Below are positions 34,360 to 42,396 of a stretch of 64,000 bases of DNA, in pieces; the stretch's first letter is position 1, and each line of letters begins with the position of its first letter. The stretch is from Paraflavitalea pollutisoli. GTDB lineage: Bacteria > Bacteroidota > Bacteroidia > Chitinophagales > Chitinophagaceae. The translations under genes were made by a program, and so were the position numbers. A model generated the notes under the pieces. The model saw only the letters and a program-made list of their open reading frames with translations. It had not been told where the DNA came from and made no database searches. The stretch spans positions 372,001-436,000 of the forward strand of contig NZ_JARKMX010000001.1 of assembly GCF_029360705.1 (NCBI RefSeq). The letters run 5' to 3'.

Positions 34360-35187
34360 ATGCCGACAACACAGCCCATTGGAATATTTGACTCCGGATA
34401 CGGCGGATTAACCGTCATGAAGGAAATCCTCAGGAAGCTGCCACAATACGACTACGTGTATCTGGGTGATAATGCGCGGGCGCCCTACGGCAATCGTTCT
34501 TTTGAGACTGTATATCGGTATACATTGCAGTGCGTGGAGTGGTTCTTTGAACAAGGATGCCCGCTGGTAATACTTGCCTGTAATACGGCGTCTGCAAAAG
34601 CACTGCGTACCATTCAGCAAAATGATCTTCAAAGGCTTAATCCTGACAACCGGGTATTGGGCGTGATCCGGCCGACTTCTGAGATCATTGGTAAAATCAG
34701 TACCAACAAAAAGATTGGGATACTCGCCACGAAGGGCACTGTCAACTCAGCTTCTTACAGCATTGAGATCGAGAAGTTTTCTCCTGAGGTGGAGGTATTC
34801 CAGGAAGCTTGTCCTATTTGGGTGCCGTTAATTGAGAATAATGAGCACAACGGTCCTGGGGCTGACTTTTTTGTACAAAAGCATCTTCATAATATACTTG
34901 CAAAGGAGCCGGCTATTGATGTGTTATTGCTGGCCTGTACACACTATCCCTTGTTATTGGACAAGATCAAGACATTTTTGCCGGATGGCATTCAAGTCGT
35001 TGCTCAAGGGGGGATCGTGGCCGAAAGTCTGGTCGATTACTTGCAACGCCATCCGGAAATCGAGCAACGGTGCAGCCAGCATGGTACCCGTACCTTTTAC
35101 ACGACTGATGACGTGAAAGATTTTGATAACCAGGCGAATATCTTTTTCGGAGAGCCCCTGGAGTCTAAACACCTCGATATCAGGTAA
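34360..35187 (+). CDS. murI: Glutamate racemase
   Basis: 275 residues from the ATG at 34360 (a TTG two codons upstream is possible). It makes D-glutamate for the peptidoglycan stem. Motifs: IGIFDSGYGGLTV, ILACNTASAKA with the first catalytic Cys, and LLLACTHYPLL with the second. Full length. It follows a terminator, so it probably has its own promoter. Ends the envelope cluster. Confidence 0.96.
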   Translation: MPTTQPIGIFDSGYGGLTVMKEILRKLPQYDYVYLGDNARAPYGNRSFETVYRYTLQCVEWFFEQGCPLVILACNTASAKALRTIQQNDLQRLNPDNRVLGVIRPTSEIIGKISTNKKIGILATKGTVNSASYSIEIEKFSPEVEVFQEACPIWVPLIENNEHNGPGADFFVQKHLHNILAKEPAIDVLLLACTHYPLLLDKIKTFLPDGIQVVAQGGIVAESLVDYLQRHPEIEQRCSQHGTRTFYTTDDVKDFDNQANIFFGEPLESKHLDIR

Positions 35188-35280
35188 ACGCCTACTCAGG
35201 CATAACTGAAAGAAAATCAACTTCTTGGGTAGGGTTAAAAATTAATACTCAGATGTTCTCCACATCTGGTGTCCATTTGT

Positions 35281-35288
35281 TACCTTTG
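35281..35288 (+). promoter_or_regulatory. -7 element (TACCTTTG) of rpmH
   Basis: TACCTTTG fits TAnnTTTG. The start would be near 35294, giving about 100 nt of leader before the rpmH ATG at 35397. Confidence 0.55.
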
Positions 35289-35396
35289 CCGTCCTTTCAC
35301 AAACCTGTAGGTGTGGTGACCCGCAGGTCTGAAGCTGAAACCCGGATCGCTTCTCCCGATCCTTATTTCAAAAAAGTGAAAAAAGTGTAAGATATT

Positions 35397-35552
35397 ATGA
35401 AACGTACATTCCAACCTCATCGCCGTCGTCGTAAGACCGTACATGGTTTCCGTAAGCGTATGCAAACTGCTAACGGTCGTAAAGTATTAGCTAGTCGTCG
35501 TGCGAAAGGCCGTAAGAAGCTGACTGTTTCTGACGAAAGAAAGCTGAAGTAA
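35397..35552 (+). CDS. rpmH: 50S ribosomal protein L34
   Basis: 51 residues, read directly from bases 35397-35552. It begins [18 protein letters not shown], continues with the conserved [21 protein letters not shown] and ends in a lysine-rich tail ([10 protein letters not shown]). L34 is a small ribosomal protein of the large subunit. It is followed by a strong hairpin with T-run and then rnpA, the usual rpmH-rnpA-yidD order. Confidence 0.98.
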   Translation: MKRTFQPHRRRRKTVHGFRKRMQTANGRKVLASRRAKGRKKLTVSDERKLK

Positions 35553-35609
35553 CCTGTTTCCGGAAATGTTGACATCAACAGACTTCCGGTAATAAAACGA
35601 TATTAGCCG

Positions 35610-35651
35610 ATAGCCCTGTATCAAGCATTGCAGCGTACAGGGCTATTTTTA
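35610..35651 (+). terminator. Terminator or attenuator between rpmH and rnpA
   Basis: Perfect 11-bp stem ATAGCCCTGTA (35610-35620) with TACAGGGCTAT (35636-35646), 15-nt loop, followed by TTTTTATTT. Its tail reaches to within 6 nt of the rnpA ATG at 35657. Confidence 0.88.
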
Positions 35652-35656
35652 TTTGT

Positions 35657-36076
35657 ATGGTGAAGAAGTTTACATTGGGAAGCAAGGAAAGGCTTAAGAG
35701 TCGCAAACTGATCGACCAGGTCTTTGCGGAAGGAAAGAATTTCAATGCATTTCCTTTTCGTGTTTACTATCTTTTTTCGTCGGGCAAATGGCCTATTGGC
35801 GGTAGCGGGTTGCTGCAGTGTGGAGTGGGAGTCAGCACCCGAAACTTCAAACATTCCGTTGACCGCAATCGTATTAAAAGGCTGACTCGTGAGGCTTACC
35901 GTCAGCAAAAAAACGAGCTGCAGGAATTGATTTTCGGAAAAGATTGCTCTATGGCCATTTTCCTTATCTATACTGGGCGGGAGTTACCCGATTACGGTGC
36001 GGTAACTGAGAAGATCGGCTTAATTTTGAATCGACTAATAAAGGCAGCCCATGAAATCCCTTCTTCGGCTTCTTAG
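35657..36076 (+). CDS. rnpA: Ribonuclease P protein component
   Basis: 139 residues. The protein cofactor of RNase P, which matures tRNA 5' ends. Family marks: [22 protein letters not shown], the central RNR motif region [19 protein letters not shown], and a C-terminal helix. Slightly longer than the E. coli protein. Its start lies just past the rpmH terminator hairpin, and its end overlaps yidD by 26 nt. Confidence 0.95.
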   Translation: MVKKFTLGSKERLKSRKLIDQVFAEGKNFNAFPFRVYYLFSSGKWPIGGSGLLQCGVGVSTRNFKHSVDRNRIKRLTREAYRQQKNELQELIFGKDCSMAIFLIYTGRELPDYGAVTEKIGLILNRLIKAAHEIPSSAS

Positions 36077-36284
36077 CCTTCCTTTTCTGGCATTGATAAA
36101 GATCTATCAGTGGGGCATTTCTCCCATCCTTGGGGCTAATAAGTGCCGGTTTACGCCTACTTGTTCTCACTATGCTGCCGAGGCTTTGAAGAAATATGGT
36201 CCCTTCAAAGGAGGCTGGCTGGCCATCAAAAGAATCGGTCGTTGCCACCCTTGGGGTGGAAAGGGATATGACCCCGTTCCATAA
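36051..36284 (+). CDS. yidD: Membrane protein insertion efficiency factor YidD
   Basis: 77 residues, full length. Pattern [32 protein letters not shown], then [17 protein letters not shown]; the Cys and Pro positions are the YidD hallmark. YidD is a membrane-associated protein helping YidC insert proteins. It overlaps the rnpA 3' end by 26 nt in another frame, a common arrangement. yidC itself is not next to it. Confidence 0.97.
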   Translation: MKSLLRLLSLPFLALIKIYQWGISPILGANKCRFTPTCSHYAAEALKKYGPFKGGWLAIKRIGRCHPWGGKGYDPVP

Positions 36285-36364
36285 GCATTATTTTTAGGGT
36301 GATTGGCAAAAAATAGGCATATCAGTGACGATACGCCCATTGAGTTGAAAAGTATGTAATCAAC

Positions 36365-36979
36365 TTATTTCTGAAGACGTTGTAACAACTCGTTCAACGA
36401 CTCTCTTTTTTGGGTGTTGGTAGAGAACTTGAAGTATTCCGGAGCTTTTCCATCCGCACCCACTTCCACTGAACCTGGAATAGCATTGTAGGGGCCGAGG
36501 ATCTTCGCGCCATCTGTCGCGGTCAGCTTCTTTATAGAACCGGGTGTCAGGAAGTATGTTTTGTTTGCATCGCTCGCATTGGTACCGAGCAGCAGTTGTT
36601 GGGTGCTATCAATGATGTGCTCCAATTGTACTGTGCTGATGTTGGTGGGCATTCCGCTATTACCGAAGTTGACAATACTACCGATCATGGTATCTTTCTT
36701 CAGATTGAGCAGGTAGGTGCCGTTATCCGGAAGCTCGAACGTTTTGTCGCCTGCAGATGTCTTTACCGTAACTGTGGTTTTACCTTCGCCGATATAGGTC
36801 AGGATCTCTTCGTTATGTTGGTTGCCTGGCTCGTAGCTGATGGTCTCAGGTTTGGTTTTGTCAACCTGCATCTTACCACTGGTCATTACTACCAAGGTTT
36901 TTCCTTCTTTTTTCTCCTGCGAGCAGGAAATGAATACAGTTACAGACAAGCATACCGCAAGAGTCGAGAATAATTTCAT
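36365..36979 (-). CDS. Hypothetical lipoprotein
   Basis: 204 residues. A lipoprotein signal with lipobox VFISC (Cys19) is followed by SQEKKEGK, a charged region. The body is strand-rich: TLVVMTSGKMQVDKTKP, GEGKTTVTVKTSAGDKTFELPDNGTYLLNL. No known domain is recognised. The +2 Ser of the lipobox and no SDDDD-type surface-export signal suggest periplasmic side retention, which is inference. It lies downstream of sodA on the same strand, separated by the sodA terminator. Confidence 0.75.
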   Translation of the reverse strand: MKLFSTLAVCLSVTVFISCSQEKKEGKTLVVMTSGKMQVDKTKPETISYEPGNQHNEEILTYIGEGKTTVTVKTSAGDKTFELPDNGTYLLNLKKDTMIGSIVNFGNSGMPTNISTVQLEHIIDSTQQLLLGTNASDANKTYFLTPGSIKKLTATDGAKILGPYNAIPGSVEVGADGKAPEYFKFSTNTQKRESLNELLQRLQK

Positions 36980-37007
36980 GAGATAACAATTGAAAGAGTG
37001 AATGGAT

Positions 37008-37040
37008 AAAAAACGTAATCCCGGCCGTGACCGGGATTAC
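37008..37040 (-). terminator. Rho-independent terminator of sodA
   Basis: Perfect 10-bp stem GTAATCCCGG/CCGGGATTAC around a 6-nt loop. Read on the minus strand it is followed by six T (A-run 37008-37013). Confidence 0.93.
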
Positions 37041-37066
37041 TAAGTAACGGAAATTTTTTCATTTAC

Positions 37067-37675
37067 TTATTTAGAAGCAGCATCAAAACGCTCAGCTACT
37101 TTGGACCAATTCACCACGTTCCAGAATGCTTTCAGATAGTCTGGGCGCTTATTTTGATATTTCAAATAATAAGCATGTTCCCAAACGTCAACACCCAATA
37201 CCGGAGTTCCTTTCACTTCTGCCACGTCCATCAGGGGATTGTCTTGGTTGGGAGTAGAAGAGATCTCGAGTTTACCATCCTTTACAAGTAACCATGCCCA
37301 TCCGCTACCAAAACGGGTGGTACCGGCAGCGTTGAACTTCTCCTTGAACTCATCGAATGAACCGAAAGTAGCATTGATCGCTTCCGCCAGTTTGCCAGTG
37401 GGAGCACCACCAGCATTGGGCGCGAGGCTTTCCCAGAAGAACGTGTGGTTCCAATGACCACCACCGTTATTACGAACAGCGGGGCTAATCGTACCGGCAG
37501 CCTTTACCAGTTCTTCCAGAGACTTGTTTTCGTTGGGAGTTCCGGCGATCGCTTTATTAAGGTTGTCGACATAAGCCTGGTGGTGCTTTCCGTGGTGGAT
37601 TTGCATTGTCAGGGTGTCGATATGCGGCTCCAGAGCTTCGTGTGCATATGGTAGCGCGGGTAATGTAAATGCCAT
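37067..37675 (-). CDS. sodA: Superoxide dismutase, Mn/Fe family (Mn-like residues)
   Basis: 202 residues, cytoplasmic. Metal ligands are His27, His77 (WNHTFF), Asp163 and His167 (DVWEHAYY). Dismutates superoxide to oxygen and peroxide. [11 protein letters not shown] and the Gln at 144 in NQDNPLM match the Mn rather than Fe subgroup, so Mn or cambialistic use is likely. It has a good promoter and a strong terminator. Supports an aerobic life. Confidence 0.96.
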   Translation of the reverse strand: MAFTLPALPYAHEALEPHIDTLTMQIHHGKHHQAYVDNLNKAIAGTPNENKSLEELVKAAGTISPAVRNNGGGHWNHTFFWESLAPNAGGAPTGKLAEAINATFGSFDEFKEKFNAAGTTRFGSGWAWLLVKDGKLEISSTPNQDNPLMDVAEVKGTPVLGVDVWEHAYYLKYQNKRPDYLKAFWNVVNWSKVAERFDAASK

Positions 37676-37729
37676 AGCTATAAAGTTTTAAAATGTTTAA
37701 TTGTCTTTCCCATAATCGTGAAAGGAAAA

Positions 37730-37760
37730 CAAATTTACAGGTCATTCATTGATTGGCCAA
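37730..37760 (-). promoter_or_regulatory. sodA promoter (TTG-N20-TAAATTTG)
   Basis: On the minus strand TTG at 37760-37758, 20-bp spacer, TAAATTTG at 37737-37730. Leader about 50 nt before the ATG at 37675. Confidence 0.65.
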
Positions 37761-37877
37761 TTCAAATAGGATTTGTATATGGAATTAATGGAATTGTAAT
37801 AGGGACCAGCCCTGTTTTCAGGCATGAGAATTTGTAGTAAATTACTGTCCATTTAAATACTCACACAACACCTGTCT

Positions 37878-38603
37878 ATGAACCTGCTCAAAAGAAACCT
37901 CCTGGTATCGGCCATTTCCACGGGATTGCTGGCTGTCGGTCTTATGGCGTTTGAACCATATCAGACGAAGGACAATGTACTTTCTGCTGCAGAAAAGAAA
38001 GCTGGCTGGCAACTGCTGTTTGATGGTAAAAGCACTACGGGCTGGCGACCATACCGCAATCAAGCGTCAGAAGGCTGGGAAGTGAAGGATGGTCAGCTTC
38101 GCTGCAAGGAGGGAAAACTGGATCACCGTAGTGACCTTATAACCGCTGGTCAGTACGACAACTACGAACTGGTCTTCGACTGGAAGATCGAAAAGGGATT
38201 CAACAGTGGCGTTATCTACCGAGTAGAAGAGGGGGACAGAGCTTCTTACGAAACAGGCCCTGAATACCAGCTTATCGATGACGATGGGTATCCGGAAAAA
38301 CTGGAAGACTGGCAAAAGAGCGGGTCAGACTATGCCATGCATCCACCTGCTGTGATTGCGGCAAATCCTCAGGGCCAATACAATCATTCCAGGATCGTTG
38401 TCAACGGGGCACATGTTGAGCATTGGCTGAATGGTAAAAAAGTAGTCGATTTCAATTTGTGGACATCAGAATGGGAAGCGCTGAAGGCAAAAAGTAAGTG
38501 GAAAGACGCGAAGCTATATGGTATGATAAAGAAGGGAAATATTGCCCTGCAGGACCATGGGGGTGGAGTTTGGTTTAAGAACATCAAATTGCGCCCACTA
38601 TAA
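37878..38603 (+). CDS. DUF1080 (3-keto-disaccharide hydrolase) family protein
   Basis: 241 residues. A signal peptide or anchor (about 5-25) precedes a DUF1080 domain (PF06439): GWQLLFDGKSTTGWRPYRN, WEVKDGQLRCKEG, DLITAGQYDNYELVFDWKIEKGFNSGVIYRVE, and a C-terminal NIKLRPL. The concanavalin-like fold binds or cleaves 3-keto glycosides; several members act in glucoside degradation after 3-oxidation. This copy has no neighbouring oxidoreductase, so the substrate is open. Confidence 0.9.
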   Translation: MNLLKRNLLVSAISTGLLAVGLMAFEPYQTKDNVLSAAEKKAGWQLLFDGKSTTGWRPYRNQASEGWEVKDGQLRCKEGKLDHRSDLITAGQYDNYELVFDWKIEKGFNSGVIYRVEEGDRASYETGPEYQLIDDDGYPEKLEDWQKSGSDYAMHPPAVIAANPQGQYNHSRIVVNGAHVEHWLNGKKVVDFNLWTSEWEALKAKSKWKDAKLYGMIKKGNIALQDHGGGVWFKNIKLRPL

Positions 38604-38629
38604 TATCTGATTATAACCTATTCATTTAA

Positions 38630-38660
38630 TGTGGGTTGACCGGTCATCGGTCAGCCCACA
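38630..38660 (+). terminator. Hairpin after the DUF1080 gene
   Basis: TGTGGGTTGACCG/CGGTCAGCCCACA, 13-bp stem with one G-T pair and a 5-nt loop; weak T tail (CTTATT). Confidence 0.6.
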
Positions 38661-38740
38661 CTTATTAAAACGTTGTTCTAAACCCCGGCCAATAGATCTA
38701 CAGGTATAGGACTGCCAGCTTTCAGCCGAGTGACAGGTTA

Positions 38741-39178
38741 CTAGCGCTTATCACGGAAAAAACTCTTCATGAGTGAAGCACATTCTTCTTTAAGTACACC
38801 TTTGACAATGGTTGTTTTAGGATGAAATGGCCAGTTTTCGCCAGTAATCCTTTTATGACCGTTCTTTTCGTCATCAGCGCCCCATACTACTTTCGTGATC
38901 TTACTCCAATACAGTGCACCCGTACACATGAGGCAAGGTTCAACAGTGACATATAGGGTTCCTTCCGGAAGATATTTCGCTCCCAGGAAGTTAAAGGCTG
39001 AAGTTAGGGCAATAATCTCTGCATGTGCAGTTGGATCGTTTAGTCGTTCTACCTGGTTATGCCCACGGGCAATGATCTTACCATTCAGAACCACGACAGC
39101 CCCAACCGGTATTTCCCCCTCGCCAAATGCCTTTTGTGCTTCACGCAACGCATGTTGCATGTAAAACTCATCTGTCAT
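38741..39178 (-). CDS. Nucleoside deaminase (TadA/CodA-like)
   Basis: 145 residues. Zinc deaminase signatures HAE at 52-54 and PCLMC with Cys82 and Cys85; EIPVGAVVVLNGK near 22-34. The length and motifs fit tRNA-specific adenosine deaminase TadA, which makes inosine at wobble position 34. The C-terminal ECASLMKSFFRDKR agrees with that. Guanine deaminase is the alternative. A TACCTTCG element, one base off consensus, ends 6 nt before the ATG. Confidence 0.85.
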   Translation of the reverse strand: MTDEFYMQHALREAQKAFGEGEIPVGAVVVLNGKIIARGHNQVERLNDPTAHAEIIALTSAFNFLGAKYLPEGTLYVTVEPCLMCTGALYWSKITKVVWGADDEKNGHKRITGENWPFHPKTTIVKGVLKEECASLMKSFFRDKR

Positions 39179-39184
39179 ATACTA

Positions 39185-39192
39185 CGAAGGTA
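39185..39192 (-). promoter_or_regulatory. Near-consensus -7 element (TACCTTCG) before the deaminase gene
   Basis: Minus strand TACCTTCG, one mismatch from TAnnTTTG, ending 6 nt before the ATG at 39178. Confidence 0.3.
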
Positions 39193-39246
39193 ATGCGCAG
39201 ACGTGTTTTCGGGGGCCAATATATCAGATACGGATTTGTTTGTTGG

Positions 39247-39624
39247 CTAGAAGGGCGATTCCACCCTAGCGTCTTTAAGTAATTGAATCTCTGATTCGAG
39301 CCTGTCAATACGGCTTTTCAGGTATTCAAACCCATCGGGGCATTCTTCAACAATAGATGACGAATCATTATATCCATACCGCTTGTATCGCCTGTTGTCA
39401 CGCTTTTGCTCGATGTCTTCGGCAATCAGTTCATCCAGACTTACGCCAAAAAACTTGGATATTTTGATTAAGCCGTCCAGCGAAGGCGAAGTACGGCATT
39501 GCTCATAGTTGGACCATGTGGTCCGTGAAAAGCCAAGATTTTCATGCATTTGATGCTGTTTCAGCTTCTTTTCTTTTCGTAGGAACTGGAGATTTCTCCC
39601 AAAACAGTTTAAAGACTGCTCCAT
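39247..39624 (-). CDS. XRE-family helix-turn-helix regulator
   Basis: 125 residues. HTH_3 domain at about 10-70: LQFLRKEKKLKQHQMHENLG, then RTTWSNYEQCRTSPSLDGLIKIS. A C-terminal helix (SRIDRLESEIQLLKD, about 105-120) looks like a short coiled coil for dimerisation. Similar Cro/C1-type regulators with coiled-coil ends are common in Bacteroidetes, usually without known targets. No phage or toxin genes lie nearby. It is divergent from the 101-aa gene across a 390-bp, AT-rich interval. Confidence 0.85.
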   Translation of the reverse strand: MEQSLNCFGRNLQFLRKEKKLKQHQMHENLGFSRTTWSNYEQCRTSPSLDGLIKISKFFGVSLDELIAEDIEQKRDNRRYKRYGYNDSSSIVEECPDGFEYLKSRIDRLESEIQLLKDARVESPF

Positions 39625-40014
39625 AATTTTTTAAATTAGTACTAAAAAAATTGGCAGGCTTTAGGGGTTTAATTAAATTTACATTTATAAATATATTTAA
39701 TATTTGTAAAATGAGTGCAGCAGTATAAATAATTTACACGAATCCAGGTTTGAGCATACATTATCATCCTACACACGAACTACCTGGCCATGAAAAAATC
39801 CTGAAGCTGCCGCATTGATGATATAACCTTAAAATCGATCATTTTAAGCGTATTACCCGCCGGGATATTTAAGCGCAAGTAATTTGTTTTTCTATGTTGT
39901 TCATAGAAAAAGGGGCTCTTTAATGGACTTAAAGACTCTAGATCGCTAAGCGATCTTTTCATTCCAAGTTATTGTGGTCAACTATTTCTTCAATCCTATT
40001 AAAATGAATGGGCA
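39625..40014. other. 390-bp AT-rich divergent interval with two hairpins
   Basis: It holds a perfect 10-bp inverted repeat TTTTTCTATG (39887-39896) / CATAGAAAAA (39902-39911) and, 28 nt later, AGATCGC/GCGATCT (39940-39956) followed by TTTTC. This is the promoter region for the XRE gene and the 101-aa gene. The second hairpin could end a short plus-strand transcript. No coding frame is convincing. Confidence 0.5.
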
Positions 40015-40320
40015 ATGGAAATCTGTCACCCTCAAAAAGAAATCACCAATCAGTTAATGCGTCTTGATCAGTCGCAGCAAGCTGATCCTTCTGCAGTCAT
40101 TCGCTATTTTTTCGAATGTTATCATTTACAAGATCTACGTGAGCTGCTTTGGGATTGGCTCCTGACAGCGCTTAGCTCCGACAACGGCACTTATTCCCGC
40201 GGAAGCGACAGAAGCAACCTGATCTTCTTATATGAAAATCTTGAAAAGCTGGCTGAGGCGGCCTACCTGAAATACGGAAAGCGGGCTAAGCTTAAGACTC
40301 GTAAGAAAAAAAGGAAGTAG
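40015..40320 (+). CDS. Hypothetical protein, 101 aa
   Basis: 101 residues, no known domain. Mostly helical: ITNQLMRLDQSQQADPSAVIRYFFECYHLQDLRELLWDWLLTALSS in short pieces, ending in a strongly basic tail (KLKTRKKKRK). No signal peptide, and the basic end could bind nucleic acid. Followed by an 18-bp stem terminator, so it is probably a single-gene unit. Confidence rests on its length, codon pattern and the flanking signals. Confidence 0.65.
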   Translation: MEICHPQKEITNQLMRLDQSQQADPSAVIRYFFECYHLQDLRELLWDWLLTALSSDNGTYSRGSDRSNLIFLYENLEKLAEAAYLKYGKRAKLKTRKKKRK

Positions 40321-40333
40321 CCTCACCGAACTT

Positions 40334-40387
40334 AGCAGTGTGGATATCCGACCTCCATCCATCGATCGGATATCCACGCTGCTTTTG
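40334..40387 (+). terminator. Strong terminator hairpin with 18-bp stem
   Basis: Bases 40334-40351 pair with 40366-40383 over 18 positions with one G-T wobble, around a 14-nt loop, and a TTTT tail follows. The stem core TGGATATCCGA contains the palindrome GGATATCC. Confidence 0.9.
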
Positions 40388-40415
40388 CTATATTGCAGCT
40401 TCAAAACTTGCTGCA

Positions 40416-41438
40416 ATGAAACTGGTTTCTTATCTCAGCGAAGGTCGCGACAAGCTTGCTATATTAGTCGATGGAACCCTATACGATACTGAAAGGCTTG
40501 ATCCTGAATTGCCAACCAGCATGAGTATGTTTTTAAACTATTGGGATGATTCCTTTCCGCTGGCCAAGCGATACGACACATTGATCCGTGAAGGAAGAAC
40601 AGGTGTTGGAATTGGAATTGCCGTTGAGAACGTGCATTTATTGGCTCCGGTACCTTTTCCTACCTCCTGCAGAGACGGGTATGCGTTCAGGCAACACGTT
40701 GCAGCTGCCCGTCGTAACAGGAAGGTTCCCATGATCCCTGAGTTTGATCAATACCCGATATTCTATTTTACCAATCATCAGGCTATTCAGGGACCAGGTC
40801 AAATTACCTGCATGCCCGATCACTTCCATAAGCTCGATTTTGAATTGGAGGCTGCAATCGTTATATGTAGGCCGGGCCGTAATATCCGGGCTGAAGACGC
40901 AGACCAATATATTGGCGGATTGATGATCATGAATGATATGAGTGCCCGGACACTGCAAATGGAAGAAATGCTGCTCAACCTTGGGCCAGCAAAAGGAAAG
41001 GATTTTTCTACCGTTATTGGCCCATGTCTGGTGACTTTGGATGAATTGGAACCCTATGAGGTTCCCGCCCGAAATGGTCACACCGGCAAGAACTGGAATC
41101 TGCGTATGAAATGCCGCGTCAATGGTGTGCAGGTCAGTGATGGCAATGTGGGCGATATGGACTGGACGTTTGCTGAAATCATTGAGCGTGCTTCTTATGG
41201 CGTCAATCTATTTCCTGGAGACGTTATTGGTAGCGGTACTGTTGGTACAGGCTGTTTTCTCGAACTAAATGGCACTGGCAAACTCAATGATCCCGAGTAT
41301 GCGGAACAATGGCTGCAGGAAGGCGATGTGGTTGAAATGGAAATAGATGGGCTAGGCTTGCTTTCCAATACCATCGTGAAAGAAGAAGAAGATTTTTCGA
41401 TATTGGCCAGAAAGAAGACTGGCTCCGCACACCCTTAG
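40416..41438 (+). CDS. Fumarylacetoacetate hydrolase family protein
   Basis: 340 residues from the ATG at 40416 (MKLVSYLSEGRDKLAIL); the open frame upstream runs through the terminator. FAH-family fold with metal-site region FELEAAIVICRPGRNI, GLMIMNDMSARTLQ and GDVIGSGTVGTGCFLEL. Family members cleave acylpyruvates, including fumarylacetoacetate in tyrosine breakdown. The next gene is a flavin reductase-type protein 71 nt downstream, so both may serve aromatic catabolism. The precise substrate is not fixed. Confidence 0.9.
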   Translation: MKLVSYLSEGRDKLAILVDGTLYDTERLDPELPTSMSMFLNYWDDSFPLAKRYDTLIREGRTGVGIGIAVENVHLLAPVPFPTSCRDGYAFRQHVAAARRNRKVPMIPEFDQYPIFYFTNHQAIQGPGQITCMPDHFHKLDFELEAAIVICRPGRNIRAEDADQYIGGLMIMNDMSARTLQMEEMLLNLGPAKGKDFSTVIGPCLVTLDELEPYEVPARNGHTGKNWNLRMKCRVNGVQVSDGNVGDMDWTFAEIIERASYGVNLFPGDVIGSGTVGTGCFLELNGTGKLNDPEYAEQWLQEGDVVEMEIDGLGLLSNTIVKEEEDFSILARKKTGSAHP

Positions 41439-41509
41439 TATTTTAAGTACAGTCGATGTGCAGTGAGCTGTTGCCAGCCCTTCATATCGCAACTTTCAAT
41501 GGATTGTAT

Positions 41510-42391
41510 ATGACTCTTGATTTCAGCCAGCTTACTACTGTACAAAAACAAAATTATCTGCAGCATGCTATTGCCCCACGGCCTATATGTTTTGCCAGTA
41601 CTATCGATCTGCAAGGGCAGGTAAATCTTAGTCCGTTTAGCTTCTTCAATCTATTTTCTACTCAACCCCCTATCCTGATTTTTTCCCCTTCAAGAAGGGT
41701 ACGTGACAATACCACCAAGCATACCTTGCAAAACGTACTGGAAGTGCCAGAGGTGGTTATCAATATTGTTGATTATAACATGGTTCAACAGGTGAGTTTG
41801 TCCAGCTGCGATTTCCCTAAGGAAGTAAATGAATTTGCCAAAGCCGGATTCTCCGCGGAACCTGCTACTTCGATTCGACCACCCATGGTGAAAGAAAGTA
41901 AGGTGAAGCTGGAGTGTGTTGTTCGCGAGGTAAAAGTACTGGGAGAAGAGGGCGGTTCTGGTAATCTTGTGTTGTGCGAGGTACAAGTCATGCATATTGA
42001 CGATGCAGTGTTGGATGAGCAAGGATTCATCGATCAAAAGAAAATGCATCATATTGCCCGTCTTGGTGGCGATTGGTATTGCCGGGTAGATGAGAGCAAC
42101 CTTTTCAAGGTCGAGAAGCCCAATGTAAAATTGGGTATCGGTATAGATGCATTACCTGCCCCCATCCGCTTCAGCGCTATTCTTACCGGTAATAACCTGG
42201 GACAATTGGCAAATGTATGTGATCCGCCAACTATCGATCCTGCGTTCTACGATGACCGACTGAAGAATATTATCCAGTATTATTCAGTGAGTCCCGACGA
42301 AATGGAAAAAGAGCTACACCTGTATGCCAAAGAACTCCTGGAACATGGCAAGGTGGATGCTGCCTGGCAGATATTGCTGGCCAACAATTGA
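41510..42391 (+). CDS. Flavin reductase-like (FMN-binding split-barrel) protein
   Basis: 293 residues from the ATG at 41510. The N-terminal part matches the flavin reductase domain (PF01613): HAIAPRPICFASTIDLQGQVNLSPFSFFNLFS, then VVINIVDYNMV and KLECVVREVKVLG. A C-terminal extension (about 215-293) is acidic and helical. Such proteins reduce or bind FMN, or act as partners of flavin monooxygenases. It follows the FAH-family gene, which suggests aromatic compound degradation. The partner oxygenase is not in the window. Confidence 0.88.
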   Translation: MTLDFSQLTTVQKQNYLQHAIAPRPICFASTIDLQGQVNLSPFSFFNLFSTQPPILIFSPSRRVRDNTTKHTLQNVLEVPEVVINIVDYNMVQQVSLSSCDFPKEVNEFAKAGFSAEPATSIRPPMVKESKVKLECVVREVKVLGEEGGSGNLVLCEVQVMHIDDAVLDEQGFIDQKKMHHIARLGGDWYCRVDESNLFKVEKPNVKLGIGIDALPAPIRFSAILTGNNLGQLANVCDPPTIDPAFYDDRLKNIIQYYSVSPDEMEKELHLYAKELLEHGKVDAAWQILLANN

Positions 42392-42396
42392 ACCGC

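Noticed and set aside
35281-36284. Replication origin next to rpmH-rnpA-yidD
   Set aside because: The rpmH region marks oriC in many bacteria, but here there is no dnaA, dnaN or DnaA-box cluster; the neighbours are murI and a lipoprotein.
39780-39962. Minus-strand frame of 60 codons between the XRE and 101-aa genes
   Set aside because: It spans both hairpins of the interval, is AT-driven, and has no start signals.
39247-40320. XRE gene plus 101-aa gene as a toxin-antitoxin pair or phage remnant
   Set aside because: The genes are divergent, 390 bp apart, and the 101-aa protein has no toxin motif; no integrase, att site or phage gene is near.
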